64,000 bases of DNA from Campylobacter sp. VBCF_01 NA2 (GCF_027797205.1 NZ_CP115607.1:868001-932000), one strand, 5' to 3'. Shown: positions 42,614-51,650, counted from the first letter of the stretch. Made by a program: numbers and translations. Notes: a model not told the origin generated them from the sequence alone.

Positions 42614-43686
42614 ATGACGAAATTTAAGAAAGATGAAAAAATGAAAGAATTTTCAGAGAGAGAGAGAGAGAGAGTAAAAGCGAAAATTTAGATGAATTTT
42701 CGCAAAATTTAGAGCAAAATTTTACGCAAAATAATCCGCAAAATTCTACAAAACTTTTATCCATAGTCGTTCCTTGCTACAATGAAGAGCTTGTTTTGGA
42801 CGAATTTTACAAAGTTACACTTGGTGTTTTAAAGCAAATTCAAAATGAAATTTTATCAAATTTAGAGTATGAATTTATTTTTGTTGATGACGGAAGCCGT
42901 GATAATACGGCAGAAAAAATCAAAGAACTTCACGAAAAAGACAGCGCCGTGCATTTAGTAAAATTCTCGCGCAATTTTGGCAAAGAAGCAGCTATTTTAG
43001 CAGGATTTAAACACGCTAATGGAGATATGGTAGTGCTAATGGATGCTGACTTGCAAGATCCGCCAAGCCTGATAAGCCAAATGGTAAAAAGCTATCTTGA
43101 TGGCTATAAAATCGTCTATTCTAAACGCAAAGACCGCGTCGGCGAAGGCTATGTAAAATCAAAATTTAGCGAAGCTTTTTATCAAATTTTCAACCGAATT
43201 TCAGGCGTAAAAATCGAAAGTGGCGTAAGGGATTATCGCCTAATGGATAAAAGCGTAGTGGCTGAACTACTTAAAATGAACGAATATCACCGCTTCTCAA
43301 AATCAATGTTTGCATGGGTTGGATTTAAGAAAAAATGCTTAGAATTCGACCATGAACCACGCGTTGCAGGGGAAACCAGTTGGAGCTTTAAAAAGCTTTT
43401 TAACTACGCCGTTGAAGGCTTTGTGAGCTTTTCTACTGCACCACTGAGATTTGCCTTTATCATCGGCTTTTTTGTTAGTGCTTTTGCCTTTATATATGGA
43501 GCTTATGTCATTTTGCGAACGCTGATTTTTGGCGTGGATTTGAGTGGTTGGGCTAGCACGATTGTCATTATTTCGTTTTTGGGCGGAATTCAGCTCATCG
43601 TGCTTGGAGTAATTGGCGAATACATAGCACGAATCTACGAACAGGTCAAAAACAGACCACATTTTATAATCGAAGAAATCATTTAA
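42614..43686 (+). CDS. phase-variable GT2 glycosyltransferase (GtrB-like), OFF in this sequence
   Basis: A family-2 glycosyltransferase of the GtrB/DPM1 type: LLSIVVPCYNEE, FVDDGSRDNTAEK, MDADLQDPPSL, SGVRDYRLMDK and two C-terminal membrane helices. It would load a sugar onto undecaprenyl phosphate. The only sensible starts, ATG at 42614 (AGG upstream) or 42641, lie before an (AG)10 tract. With ten repeats their frame ends at TAG 42689-42691. With nine or twelve it runs on into the enzyme (356 aa for nine). Without this start only a TTG at 42796 remains, which would cut off the essential PCYNEE strand. Hence the gene is read as OFF. It is followed by gtrC- and gtrA-like genes. Confidence 0.85.
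42655..42674 (+). repeat. (AG)10 simple-sequence repeat, phase-variation switch
   Basis: Ten uninterrupted AG units, 14 codons after the ATG at 42614. Slipped-strand mispairing by one unit moves the downstream frame. Repeat numbers divisible by three join the ATG to the glycosyltransferase; ten or eleven lead to a stop (TAG or TAA). Confidence 0.9.
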
Positions 43687-43698
43687 AGGTAAAAATTT

Positions 43699-45390
43699 AT
43701 GGCAAATAAAAACTCATTTTATGCCTATTTGTTTAGTTGTTTTGCGATTTTTGCTTTGGTATATTATCCTGCATTTTTTATTCCATTTCATAGCGATGAT
43801 TATTCATATTTTTTAAAAGGCTTGTCGCTTGAAGAACACTTAAAACATTATCTGAATTGGAGTGGTAGATTTATCACAGATTACATAAGTTCGTTGTGTC
43901 TAAATTTGCTTTCAAAACCTGTTTATATGGCGTTAAATTCGCTTGTGCTTTTGGTGATTTTAATCTGTATTTCGATAATCCCTAGCATAATAGCAAAAGA
44001 AAAATTTATAAACTCAAAAAGCACAACACTTTTATGGGCTTCGTTTTTTCTTTATTGGCTTTGTAATCCAAATTTAGGGCAAACGACATTTTGGCTTGTG
44101 GGTTCCGCAAACTACCTTTGGACGCTTATGTGGGCTAGTTTGTATATAATTTATCTGTTAAATTTAGTCCATAATGAAATTAAATTAACCACAGCAAAAA
44201 CTTTTTTTCTTGTGGTTTTAGCATTTTTTGCAGGGCTTTCGAACGAAGCCACTGGCGTTAGCATGGTGTTTTTTACTTTTATATTATTTTTCATCTATAA
44301 AAATCAAAGAAAAACGCTTCTAATAGCCTTTATAGCGACATTAAGTGGATTTTTGATTTTATTTTTTGCACCTGGGAATTTTAAGAGATTAGAGCACCCA
44401 AATCTCGAAAATTGGCGTAATTTATCATTTTCTGGAAAAGTTATAAGCCATATCTTTAATCGTATTCCAAACGGAATTTCTGGTTTTTGGCTTGCTTTTT
44501 GCACGATTATTTTATCGCTTTTTTCGCTTCAAATTTTAGAAAACAGAGAGAAAAAAGAAAAATTTTGGCTTTTTGCATTTTTGTTTTTTGTAATGGCAGT
44601 ATTTTCGTTTGTGGTTTTTGTAGTATCTCCTGTTTTTATGGCGCGTTCTCAAAATACATTTAACTTTTTTATAATTTTAAGTGCTAGTTTTTGTATTTAT
44701 GAAGTTCTATCTTTGCAAGATAAGAAGAAAATTTTATTTATCGGCTTTTTATTTTTAGTTTTTGTGCCATATTTTGCTCTGTCGTGGGCTAGATTTACAT
44801 ACGCCGTAAAGCAAACTTCTATCCAAGCAGATATTAGAGAAGAAATTATTTTAAAAGCTAAAAATCAAGGCGAAAGCGAAGCAAAAATCCCTGATTGGTA
44901 TTTCACAAAGCTAGTAAAAGATAATGACAAATTTGACCTTTATCAAAGCCCGCGAATGCCACAATACTATGGCATCGAAAAAATCACTTGGCTACCTGCG
45001 AAATTTAACTACGCTATAATAAAAACGCAAAAACCGATTTTATCGCAAAATTTAGCCGATAATTTAAAACTAAATTTATTTTATGATAATGCTCCAAGGC
45101 TTTTTAGAAATAACAGAAATTTAGTTTTTGAATTTGATAAAAATATCCTAAATATCGCCAAACAAGGTGATAATATACTATATATTTATCTGTTTATAAA
45201 TGATAACGAATTTCTAAATGCTCATACACAAATAAACAATTTCACACAAATTGGTGAAAAAATTTATTATGTTATAAATTTAGAAAATTTTGATATAGAA
45301 AAATTTAAAAAGATAAATTTCGGGTTTTATAACAGCGTGAGCGAAAAAGCTTCGGCGCAGTTTAGCATAAATTTAAAAGAGCAAAAATGA
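43699..45390 (+). CDS. GtrC-like membrane glycosyltransferase (DUF6056-type)
   Basis: A 563-aa protein with about ten to eleven membrane helices in residues 1-360 and a soluble C-terminal domain of about 190 residues. Near the N-terminus the first periplasmic loop has FHSDDYSYFLKGLSLEEHLK. A D-D-Y motif after helix 1 is typical of GT-C-fold sugar transferases and of the DUF6056 proteins found with gtr genes. It should transfer a sugar from a polyprenyl carrier to LPS in the periplasm. The gene is notably AT-rich. The gtrB-like gene ends 12 bases before it and the gtrA-like gene overlaps its end by 4 bases. Confidence 0.7.
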   Translation: MANKNSFYAYLFSCFAIFALVYYPAFFIPFHSDDYSYFLKGLSLEEHLKHYLNWSGRFITDYISSLCLNLLSKPVYMALNSLVLLVILICISIIPSIIAKEKFINSKSTTLLWASFFLYWLCNPNLGQTTFWLVGSANYLWTLMWASLYIIYLLNLVHNEIKLTTAKTFFLVVLAFFAGLSNEATGVSMVFFTFILFFIYKNQRKTLLIAFIATLSGFLILFFAPGNFKRLEHPNLENWRNLSFSGKVISHIFNRIPNGISGFWLAFCTIILSLFSLQILENREKKEKFWLFAFLFFVMAVFSFVVFVVSPVFMARSQNTFNFFIILSASFCIYEVLSLQDKKKILFIGFLFLVFVPYFALSWARFTYAVKQTSIQADIREEIILKAKNQGESEAKIPDWYFTKLVKDNDKFDLYQSPRMPQYYGIEKITWLPAKFNYAIIKTQKPILSQNLADNLKLNLFYDNAPRLFRNNRNLVFEFDKNILNIAKQGDNILYIYLFINDNEFLNAHTQINNFTQIGEKIYYVINLENFDIEKFKKINFGFYNSVSEKASAQFSINLKEQK

Positions 45391-45761
45391 CACTCATAAA
45401 ATACCTGCTCGTGGGAGTTTTAAATACAATCGTCGGCTTTGGGCTAATCTTTTTGCTAATGTGGCGAGGGTTTAGCCCAGAGATTTCAAATATCATCGGT
45501 TACGCCGTTGGAATCTGTTTTTCGTTTGTGATGAATAAAATTTTTACATTTAAAAGCAAACAAATTTCCAAAACGGCGAATTTAAAAGAATTTCTCAAAT
45601 TTGTAAGCTCCATGCTAATCGCTTGGAGCCTAAATTTTATCACACTTAAAATTTGTTTGAAATTTGGCGTAAATCCATATATTTCGCAAATCATCTCAGG
45701 TGCGATTTACACTATCACGGGATATTTGCTAAGTAAAATTTGGGTTTTCAAAAAGAGCTAA
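45387..45761 (+). CDS. GtrA-family flippase-like membrane protein
   Basis: A 124-aa protein with four helices of the GtrA family: MTLIKYLLVGVLNTIVGFGL, IIGYAVGICFSFVMNKIFTF, a third Leu/Ile-rich helix and a last one ending GYLLSKIWVF. GtrA proteins are thought to flip undecaprenyl-phosphate-sugar, the GtrB product, across the inner membrane. Its presence completes the three-gene gtr set. The ATG overlaps the previous stop (ATGA). Confidence 0.85.
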   Translation: MTLIKYLLVGVLNTIVGFGLIFLLMWRGFSPEISNIIGYAVGICFSFVMNKIFTFKSKQISKTANLKEFLKFVSSMLIAWSLNFITLKICLKFGVNPYISQIISGAIYTITGYLLSKIWVFKKS

Positions 45762-45779
45762 ATTTAAATCAAATTTAGC
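45757..45779 (+). terminator. hairpin at the end of the gtr locus
   Basis: Perfect 9-bp stem GCTAAATTT/AAATTTAGC with a five-base loop, starting inside the gtrA-like stop. It is followed by CCAAATTTTACG, a weak T tail. Confidence 0.5.
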
Positions 45780-45810
45780 CCAAATTTTACGTGGCGCAGT
45801 ATCACGCGAA

Positions 45811-45930
45811 ACCACGCCACGCGAAACCACGCCACGCGAAACCACGCCACGCGAAACCACGCCACGCGAAACCACGCCACGCGAAACCACGCCACGCGAA
45901 ACCACGCCACGCGAAACCACGCCACGCGAA
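45811..45930 (+). repeat. minisatellite: 15-bp unit x 8
   Basis: Eight perfect head-to-tail copies of ACCACGCCACGCGAA, preceded by a partial copy (ATCACGCGAA at 45801). The array is much more GC-rich than its surroundings and lies between the convergent gtr locus and TonB receptor gene. Because the unit is a multiple of three it reads open in several frames, but none has an SD. Confidence 0.95.
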
Positions 45931-45989
45931 ATTCCACTAAAATTCCAGCAAATTTTCGCAAAATTTTACTAAAAATTCCACGCAAAATT

Positions 45990-48059
45990 TTACCAACTAT
46001 ATTTCGCGGTTAGTGTTACCTTTGCTCCTTCGCCATAATAGCACCAGTAGTTGCACCCTGCGACATACTCCTTATCAGCGATATTTGTCGCATTTAGACG
46101 AAGCGAAAAGTCCTTATACGAATACTCCGCCATAGCGTCAATTAGCGTGTGTGACGGCACACTCACAGCGTCGTGGCGAGGCGATGTCCATGCGCTGCTC
46201 TCGCTCTTGCTTTTGCCCACATAGCGCACGCCAGCGCCCATTTTGAGGCCATGTCCGCCTCCTAAATCCATAGAATACACCAAAAAGCCAGAGAGCATAT
46301 CTTTTGGGATTAGTGGCGTTGGCGTCATGTAGTCAAAACCATCGACATTGATTTTGGCTTCGTTGTAGTGCGTGTAAGCGGTGATTAGGTTTAAATTTTC
46401 GCTTAAATTCACATTTGCGCCAAGCTCCACGCCTTTGGCTACCTGCTTTCCAGCCTGACTTGAAAAGCTCGAACCATCAGTGTATGGGACATTTCTCTGC
46501 TCTATATCAAAATACGCTAGGCTAAATTCGCCATCTATGAAGCTTGGCAGATATTTCACACCAGCTTCGTATTGTCTAGCCGTGGTTGGCTTGTAAAACT
46601 CGCCCGAACTCGTGCGGCCGGATTGTGGCATAAAAGACTCGGAGTAGTTGAAATACGGCATAAATCCACTATCAAATGCGTATAAAATCCCAGCCTGATA
46701 TGTGGTTTCGTCCGTGTCGTAGCTTTTATCACCATTTAGTGTGGCCTTAGCCTTATCGTGGCGAATTCCAAGCGTTAAATTTAGCTTTTCAAACAGCTCA
46801 ATTTTATCGTTTAAATAAAACCCAAGCTGACTTTGATCTAAGTCATAATTCGGGTTTGAAAACGATAGCGCCGGATTTGCCATTAGGCGAGTGCGCACTG
46901 GATTATAGACATTTATAGTGCCTACGAAGTAGTTGTAAAAATACTGCCCCCTAGCGCGGATATCTCTGTAATCCACGCCCAAAGTTAGGCGGTTTTTCAC
47001 ACTTCCCCACTCGTCTTCGTAGCTTATGCGGTTATCGAATATATGCGAATTTACACTCGCATCGACAAAGAGCAAATCCTGCGCGATATCGGTATCGTTT
47101 ATCATATTATACTCGACACTTGCGCCGATTTGATCTTTGTTTTCGCGGTTAAATTTATAGCTTGATTCAAATTTTAGCTTGTCGTTAAAGCTATGCGCCA
47201 ACTCGTATCCAACTGAAATTTGATCGCGCGATAGGCTATCGTTTAATGCGCCCAAATTCGCACTTGGCGAAATTTTGCCCTGCGCGCCAGGTATCATCGT
47301 GCCTACATAAGGGAAAAACCCGTTGCTTCCAGTGCCTGCGTCATGCGTGAAGCTAGATAGAAGTGTGAGCTGTGTATCATCGCCTAGCAAAAACAAAATT
47401 GAAGGCGCGATGAAAAAATGCTCGTTCCATGTGTAATTTATGTCGCCACGCTTTTTCTCATAATCGCTTACAATGCGAAATTTCACATTTTCGCTAAATC
47501 CGTCGCTGACATCGAAAAACACCCCGCGCAGGTGATTTGAGCCAAATTTCGCGCCGATTTCGCCTTGTGGAGTGAGAGTTGGACGCTTAGAGATGAGATT
47601 TATCACGCCACCAGCGTATGATGAGCCATAAAGTAGCGAGTTTGCGCCCTTTACCACCTCGATACTCTCATATCCGTATAAATCAGGACTGATACCAAAA
47701 TATCCGCCCTTATACGCACTAGCGCCGTCCAAGCTCACACTTGCTTCAAATCCACGAAGTCTAAGCCAGTCGCTAGTATCCAAATCCGCGCCATAAGGCT
47801 GTCCAATGAAACCTGCTTCATATTTTACGGCCTCGTCTAGCTGTGTCGCGCCACGCTCTTCGATTGCTTTTTTGCTCTCGATTACAGATGAGCTTCCAGC
47901 ACTCATGAAATCGACCTTGCCACTACCCTTGCCTACCGAGCCTACCACGGCGATTTCGTCTAAAACCTGCGCCTCGTTTGCCGTCTCAGAGACTTCCTGC
48001 GCCAAAACAGCCGCCGCACACAAACTAAGCGCAAACGCGCTACCAAAAATTTTTCGCAT
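45990..48059 (-). CDS. TonB-dependent siderophore receptor of the fhu-type operon
   Basis: A 689-aa outer-membrane receptor with signal peptide MRKIFGSAFALSLCAAAVLA and TonB box near LDEIAVVGS. The plug includes LRLRGFEASVSLDG and IEVVKGANSLLYGSSYAGGVINL, and a barrel follows ending KVTLTAKYSW. The siderophore-receptor branch is indicated by the plug pattern and the NATNIADKEYVAGC segment near the end. It is the last gene of fhuC-fhuD-fhuB-receptor, 24 bases after fhuB, so a ferric hydroxamate is the likely ligand. Only the family and context support that. Confidence 0.85.
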   Translation of the reverse strand: MRKIFGSAFALSLCAAAVLAQEVSETANEAQVLDEIAVVGSVGKGSGKVDFMSAGSSSVIESKKAIEERGATQLDEAVKYEAGFIGQPYGADLDTSDWLRLRGFEASVSLDGASAYKGGYFGISPDLYGYESIEVVKGANSLLYGSSYAGGVINLISKRPTLTPQGEIGAKFGSNHLRGVFFDVSDGFSENVKFRIVSDYEKKRGDINYTWNEHFFIAPSILFLLGDDTQLTLLSSFTHDAGTGSNGFFPYVGTMIPGAQGKISPSANLGALNDSLSRDQISVGYELAHSFNDKLKFESSYKFNRENKDQIGASVEYNMINDTDIAQDLLFVDASVNSHIFDNRISYEDEWGSVKNRLTLGVDYRDIRARGQYFYNYFVGTINVYNPVRTRLMANPALSFSNPNYDLDQSQLGFYLNDKIELFEKLNLTLGIRHDKAKATLNGDKSYDTDETTYQAGILYAFDSGFMPYFNYSESFMPQSGRTSSGEFYKPTTARQYEAGVKYLPSFIDGEFSLAYFDIEQRNVPYTDGSSFSSQAGKQVAKGVELGANVNLSENLNLITAYTHYNEAKINVDGFDYMTPTPLIPKDMLSGFLVYSMDLGGGHGLKMGAGVRYVGKSKSESSAWTSPRHDAVSVPSHTLIDAMAEYSYKDFSLRLNATNIADKEYVAGCNYWCYYGEGAKVTLTAKYSW

Positions 48060-48083
48060 AAATGCTCCTTTGATTAAAATTTA

Positions 48084-49949
48084 TTAAATTTTTCTTGCAA
48101 TCCATAGAAAATAAAGGCTTCCGATTATCGTAGCGACCACGCCACAAGGTATTTCGTAAGGAAAAATCAAATTCCTACCCAAAAAATCCGCCACGCTCAT
48201 TATCAAAGCCCCGATTAGCGCACTTGCCATGAGCCCAGCGCCCGTTTTGCGAAAGCCCAAAAATTTCGCCAAATGTGGCGCGATAAGCCCCACAAAACTC
48301 ACTGGCCCCACGCAAAGTGCGCTAAAAGCCGACAATACGGCGCAAAATACAAACAAAATTGTTTTAAATTTGAAAATATCCACGCCCACGCTACTAGCGC
48401 ACACATCGCCTAAGCTTAAAATCGTAATTTCTCTTTGAAATCTCATCACCACGCCAAAGCTAATCACGCAAAGCATCGCCAAAAGCAAAACCTGCGAAAA
48501 ACTCGTAGAATAGGTGCTTCCAGCGCTGTATGAGATAAAATCATAAATCCTGCTATCCCCGCTAAAAAGCAAAATTTTCTCCACCGCGCTCACAAAGGCA
48601 CTCACCGCAATCGCGCTTAAAATCACGCGCATTGGACTCATGCCACTTCTCGCATTTATCGCCAAAATAAAGCCCAAAACCACCAACGCCCCAAATACGC
48701 CAAAAACAAAGCCAAGCGCAGGTGCGAAAAACATCGAAGCAAGCACGCCAAGGCTCACGCCAGAACTAATGCCAAGAAGCTCAGGCGAGGCCATGTCATT
48801 GCGGGTTAGGCTCTGTAAAATATAGCCACAAACAGCCAAAATTCCGCCACAAAACAAGGCTGTGAAAACGCGGTTTATGCGCAGAGCAAAAATTTCGCGC
48901 GAGAATTCGCCATAAAATAGACAAAACACCACAAAAACAGCCAAAATTCCGCCAAGAAGTGGCAAATTTAAATACTTTGCCCTTTCACGAATTTCGTTTT
49001 TGGCGCCGTTTCCTGCGTTTGCGTCCTTTGTGGCGCAGTGTATGAGCCACAAAAACATCGGCGCACCCAAAAATGCGCAGATTGCACCCGCAGGAAGCGA
49101 AATTTGGGTTAAATTTTGTAGTATTATGAGCCCTGCGTCGCAAATTCCAAGTATCAAAGCCCCCAAAATGGCGCAAAAAAGGGCTTTTTTGACAAACGAG
49201 CTAAATTTCAGCTGATTTGCGAGATAACTCGCCCCAAGTCCCACAAATGCGATAATCCCGCAATGCGCCACCGCCACAGCGGTAAAATACGCACCCAGCA
49301 CAAAGCCTATAATTCGCACCAAAACGACATTTAGCCCAAGCGATTTTGCCGTGCTATCGCCAAGCCCAAAGAGCCAAAACGAACGCGCAAAAGCAAGAGT
49401 TACAAGCAGGGCTGGAAGCGATAAAATCGCCATTGTGCGCAGGTTTGCGTAGCCGTTTTGGGCTAAATCGCCACTTAGCCAAACCGTGATAAAATAACTC
49501 TCATCTTTGAAAAAAATCAAAAGTAGCGCGCTTAGTGCGCCAAAGACTAGCCCTATGATTAGACCGCACAGCGTCGCGCTAAATGCGCTAAACTCGCGCG
49601 TATTTGTGAGCGCAAACAAAAGCCCAAGTCCGATGAGTGCGCCCACAAACGCACTTAGCGTGGTGCCAAGAGCAGGCGCGAACAGCCCCAAAAACAGCAC
49701 CCCAAAGGCACTTGACGCGCTTACGCCACTGGTGCTATCACTCGCTAATGGATTGTGCGTAATAGCGCAGAGCAAAAGCGATGAAAGCGAAAGTAGCGCA
49801 CCGCAAAGAAGAGCCGTCAAAATGCGTGGCAGGGTGGAATTTAGCACCACAAGGGTGCGAATTTCGCCCAAATTCGCGTGTGCGCCAAGAAGCGAAATGG
49901 CGCAGAGTATCGCAAAAATGAGCGTTAAGATTGGCAGAGTTTTATTCAT
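48084..49949 (-). CDS. fhuB: FhuB-like fused FecCD permease
   Basis: Iron-siderophore ABC permease made of two FecCD domains in one chain, as in FhuB; other uptake systems use two subunits. I start at the ATG at 49949 (MNKTLPILTLIFAI) because the earlier in-frame codons lie within the fhuD end and read low-complexity. The 621-aa protein has about 20 helices. Both halves show the permease loop for the ATPase (FVGLGASYLANQL in the first, FVGLIAPHLAKFLGFRKTGA in the second) and repeated N-terminal STLPRILTALLCGALL / NRVFTALFCGGILAVCG. Confidence 0.88.
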   Translation of the reverse strand: MNKTLPILTLIFAILCAISLLGAHANLGEIRTLVVLNSTLPRILTALLCGALLSLSSLLLCAITHNPLASDSTSGVSASSAFGVLFLGLFAPALGTTLSAFVGALIGLGLLFALTNTREFSAFSATLCGLIIGLVFGALSALLLIFFKDESYFITVWLSGDLAQNGYANLRTMAILSLPALLVTLAFARSFWLFGLGDSTAKSLGLNVVLVRIIGFVLGAYFTAVAVAHCGIIAFVGLGASYLANQLKFSSFVKKALFCAILGALILGICDAGLIILQNLTQISLPAGAICAFLGAPMFLWLIHCATKDANAGNGAKNEIRERAKYLNLPLLGGILAVFVVFCLFYGEFSREIFALRINRVFTALFCGGILAVCGYILQSLTRNDMASPELLGISSGVSLGVLASMFFAPALGFVFGVFGALVVLGFILAINARSGMSPMRVILSAIAVSAFVSAVEKILLFSGDSRIYDFISYSAGSTYSTSFSQVLLLAMLCVISFGVVMRFQREITILSLGDVCASSVGVDIFKFKTILFVFCAVLSAFSALCVGPVSFVGLIAPHLAKFLGFRKTGAGLMASALIGALIMSVADFLGRNLIFPYEIPCGVVATIIGSLYFLWIARKI

Positions 49950-50871
49950 TTGCGCTCTTTTGCGAAATTTTAGAATTTGCAGAATTTGATAAATTTGCCA
50001 AATTTGGCGAAATTTTGGAATTCGCCGAATTTGCATCATTTTTCAAAATTTCACTCAGCAAATTTGCAAATTTTTGCATACTTGGCCACGCACCAGCGCT
50101 CCACACAGCCTCTATTTGCGCGCGATTTTGCAAAATTTGCAAATTTTTATAAATCCCATTTGAGGCGATTTGCGAGTTTATATCAACTCTGTTTGGCTCG
50201 ATTATTACGAGCTTTGCGCCCTGCTCCACTTCATAAAGTGCGCTTACATGGGCACTCGCGATACCCCAGAGATTATATGATAAATTACTTGGAGCCAAAT
50301 TTGTAATCCCAAGTTTAGCCAAAACCACGCCATACAGGCTGTTTGCGCCATAAATCCTAATGTGAGCCGCGTCGATAAACTGCACGACTAAAACAGGCGT
50401 GGTGAAATTTTCTAGCTCTTTTTTCATTTTTTCGAAAAATTCGTTGTTTTTGGCAAGTAAAATTTTCGCCCTCTCTTCGCAATCCAAAATTTTCGCCACT
50501 TCCAAAACAGCCGCGTTTAGGTTGTCTTCCAAATTTCCGTCTTTATAAACATCGATAATGCGGGTTTTGGCGTATTTTGAAATGGTTTTTTCGTGCCCCG
50601 CAAAAAACGATGGCAAAAGCACAAAATCAGGCTTCAAAGCTATTATCATCTCCAAACTCGGCTGGTTTCTAAGCCCCAAATCTAGGGTATTTGCACCACT
50701 ACCTAGCCCACCACCCCAGAGCATAAAACTCTGCTTTTCTGCCATCGCGATTGGATCAACTTCTAAAAACTCCAAAATCTCCGCCACACCCCAATCTAGC
50801 GTGATTATACGCGGTTTTTCGCCCCCAAATACTGCGCCGCAAAAAATCAGCAAAAATATAACCACTCTCAT
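49942..50871 (-). CDS. fhuD: FhuD-like periplasmic siderophore-binding protein
   Basis: Captures the ferric siderophore and delivers it to FhuB. The 309-aa protein starts at the ATG at 50871, which overlaps the ATPase stop (ATGA). A signal peptide MRVVIFLLIFCGAVFG leads to RIITLDWGVAEILEFL. FhuD-like segments LDLGLRNQPSLEMIIALKPD, IYGANSLYGVVLAKLGI and AVWSAGAWPSMQKFANLL are present. The last 35 residues are an Asn/Ser/Ala/Lys-rich tail (NDANSANSKISPNLANLSNS and on). This tail is beyond the fold and encoded by AAATTT-type repeats. fhuB overlaps its end by 8 bases. Confidence 0.85.
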   Translation of the reverse strand: MRVVIFLLIFCGAVFGGEKPRIITLDWGVAEILEFLEVDPIAMAEKQSFMLWGGGLGSGANTLDLGLRNQPSLEMIIALKPDFVLLPSFFAGHEKTISKYAKTRIIDVYKDGNLEDNLNAAVLEVAKILDCEERAKILLAKNNEFFEKMKKELENFTTPVLVVQFIDAAHIRIYGANSLYGVVLAKLGITNLAPSNLSYNLWGIASAHVSALYEVEQGAKLVIIEPNRVDINSQIASNGIYKNLQILQNRAQIEAVWSAGAWPSMQKFANLLSEILKNDANSANSKISPNLANLSNSANSKISQKSANE

Positions 50872-51650
50872 CAAAACATCGCCGTTAATAAATTTGTCTT
50901 TGGGTGCGCGATTATATGGGCATTTACGCCATAAATTTCTTTGATTTTTTCTGCGCTCATAGCCTCGCTAGATGGGCAGTTTAGTATCAGCTCGCCGCCT
51001 TTTAGTGCGATGATTTTATCGCAGTGCGAACAGGCTAAATTTATGTCGTGAATCACGATGATGACGCATTTGCCAAGCTCTTTTGCCATTTTTTTGATTA
51101 GCGCCATGACGCTTAGCTGGTGGGCAATATCTAGGGGCGCTAATGGCTCGTCAAGTAGCAAAAAATCGCTTTCTTGCGCGAGTAGCATGGCTAGGAAAAT
51201 GCGCGATTTCTCGCCACCGCTTAGTGTGGAGACGATCTGGTCTTTAAATTTGAGCGTATCTGTGATTTGTAGGCACTCGGTAGCGATTTTGGTGTCGTTT
51301 TCTTTGTCCGTAAAATACCTGCCCCCGTGCGCATATCTGCCCGCCATAACTAGCTCCAAGCCCGTCAAATTAGAAGCGTCTGGTAAAATTTGGGGCAAAT
51401 AAGCAACACTTTTGGCAAATTCTTTTTTTGCGTAATCTTCGATTTTTTTGCCATTTAGCGAAATTTCGCCACTTTGATTTTTGATTTGTGCGGCTAAAAG
51501 CTTGATAAGCGTGGATTTGCCAGAGCCATTGTGCCCTATGAGAGCGTAAAATTCGCCCTTTGCAAACTCTAAATTTATATTATTTAAAATTTTTTTATTT
51601 TGTATTTGGTAATTCAAATTACTAGTTTTTAACACGATGATAATATCCAT
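50871..51650 (-). CDS. fhuC: FhuC-like iron-siderophore ABC ATPase
   Basis: ATPase of the siderophore importer. The 259-aa protein has Walker A ALIGHNGSGKSTLIKLL, Q-loop VAYLPQILPDA, signature STLSGGEKSRIFLAMLL, Walker B DFLLLDEPLAPLD and switch VIVIHDINLACSHCDKI. The ATG at 51650 lies within a Fur-box-like palindrome and has no SD; a GTG at 51635 (giving MLKTSNLNYQI) is a real alternative start. It is the first gene of the uptake operon. Confidence 0.9.
   Translation of the reverse strand: MDIIIVLKTSNLNYQIQNKKILNNINLEFAKGEFYALIGHNGSGKSTLIKLLAAQIKNQSGEISLNGKKIEDYAKKEFAKSVAYLPQILPDASNLTGLELVMAGRYAHGGRYFTDKENDTKIATECLQITDTLKFKDQIVSTLSGGEKSRIFLAMLLAQESDFLLLDEPLAPLDIAHQLSVMALIKKMAKELGKCVIIVIHDINLACSHCDKIIALKGGELILNCPSSEAMSAEKIKEIYGVNAHIIAHPKTNLLTAMF

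Noticed and set aside
42796-43686. Glycosyltransferase starting at TTG 42796 as a normal unswitched gene
   Set aside because: It would lose the LSIVVPCYNEE strand needed for nucleotide-sugar binding, has no SD, and ignores the open coding frame back to the AG tract.
45811-45930. CRISPR array
   Set aside because: The units abut directly with no spacers and are only 15 bases long; no cas genes nearby. It is a minisatellite.
45729-45985. Two minus-strand frames reading VSRGV-type pentapeptide repeats across the 15-bp array
   Set aside because: The unit length is a multiple of three, so open frames arise automatically. No SD, no signal peptide, and both run into flanking non-coding bases.
49507-49989. 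160-codon plus-strand frame opposite fhuB
   Set aside because: Shadow of the fhuB permease in another frame; Lys/Ser/Ala-rich with no SD or domain.
50872-50874. TTG start for fhuD one codon upstream of the ATG
   Set aside because: The ATGA overlap with the ATPase stop and the signal peptide starting MRVV make the ATG the natural start.
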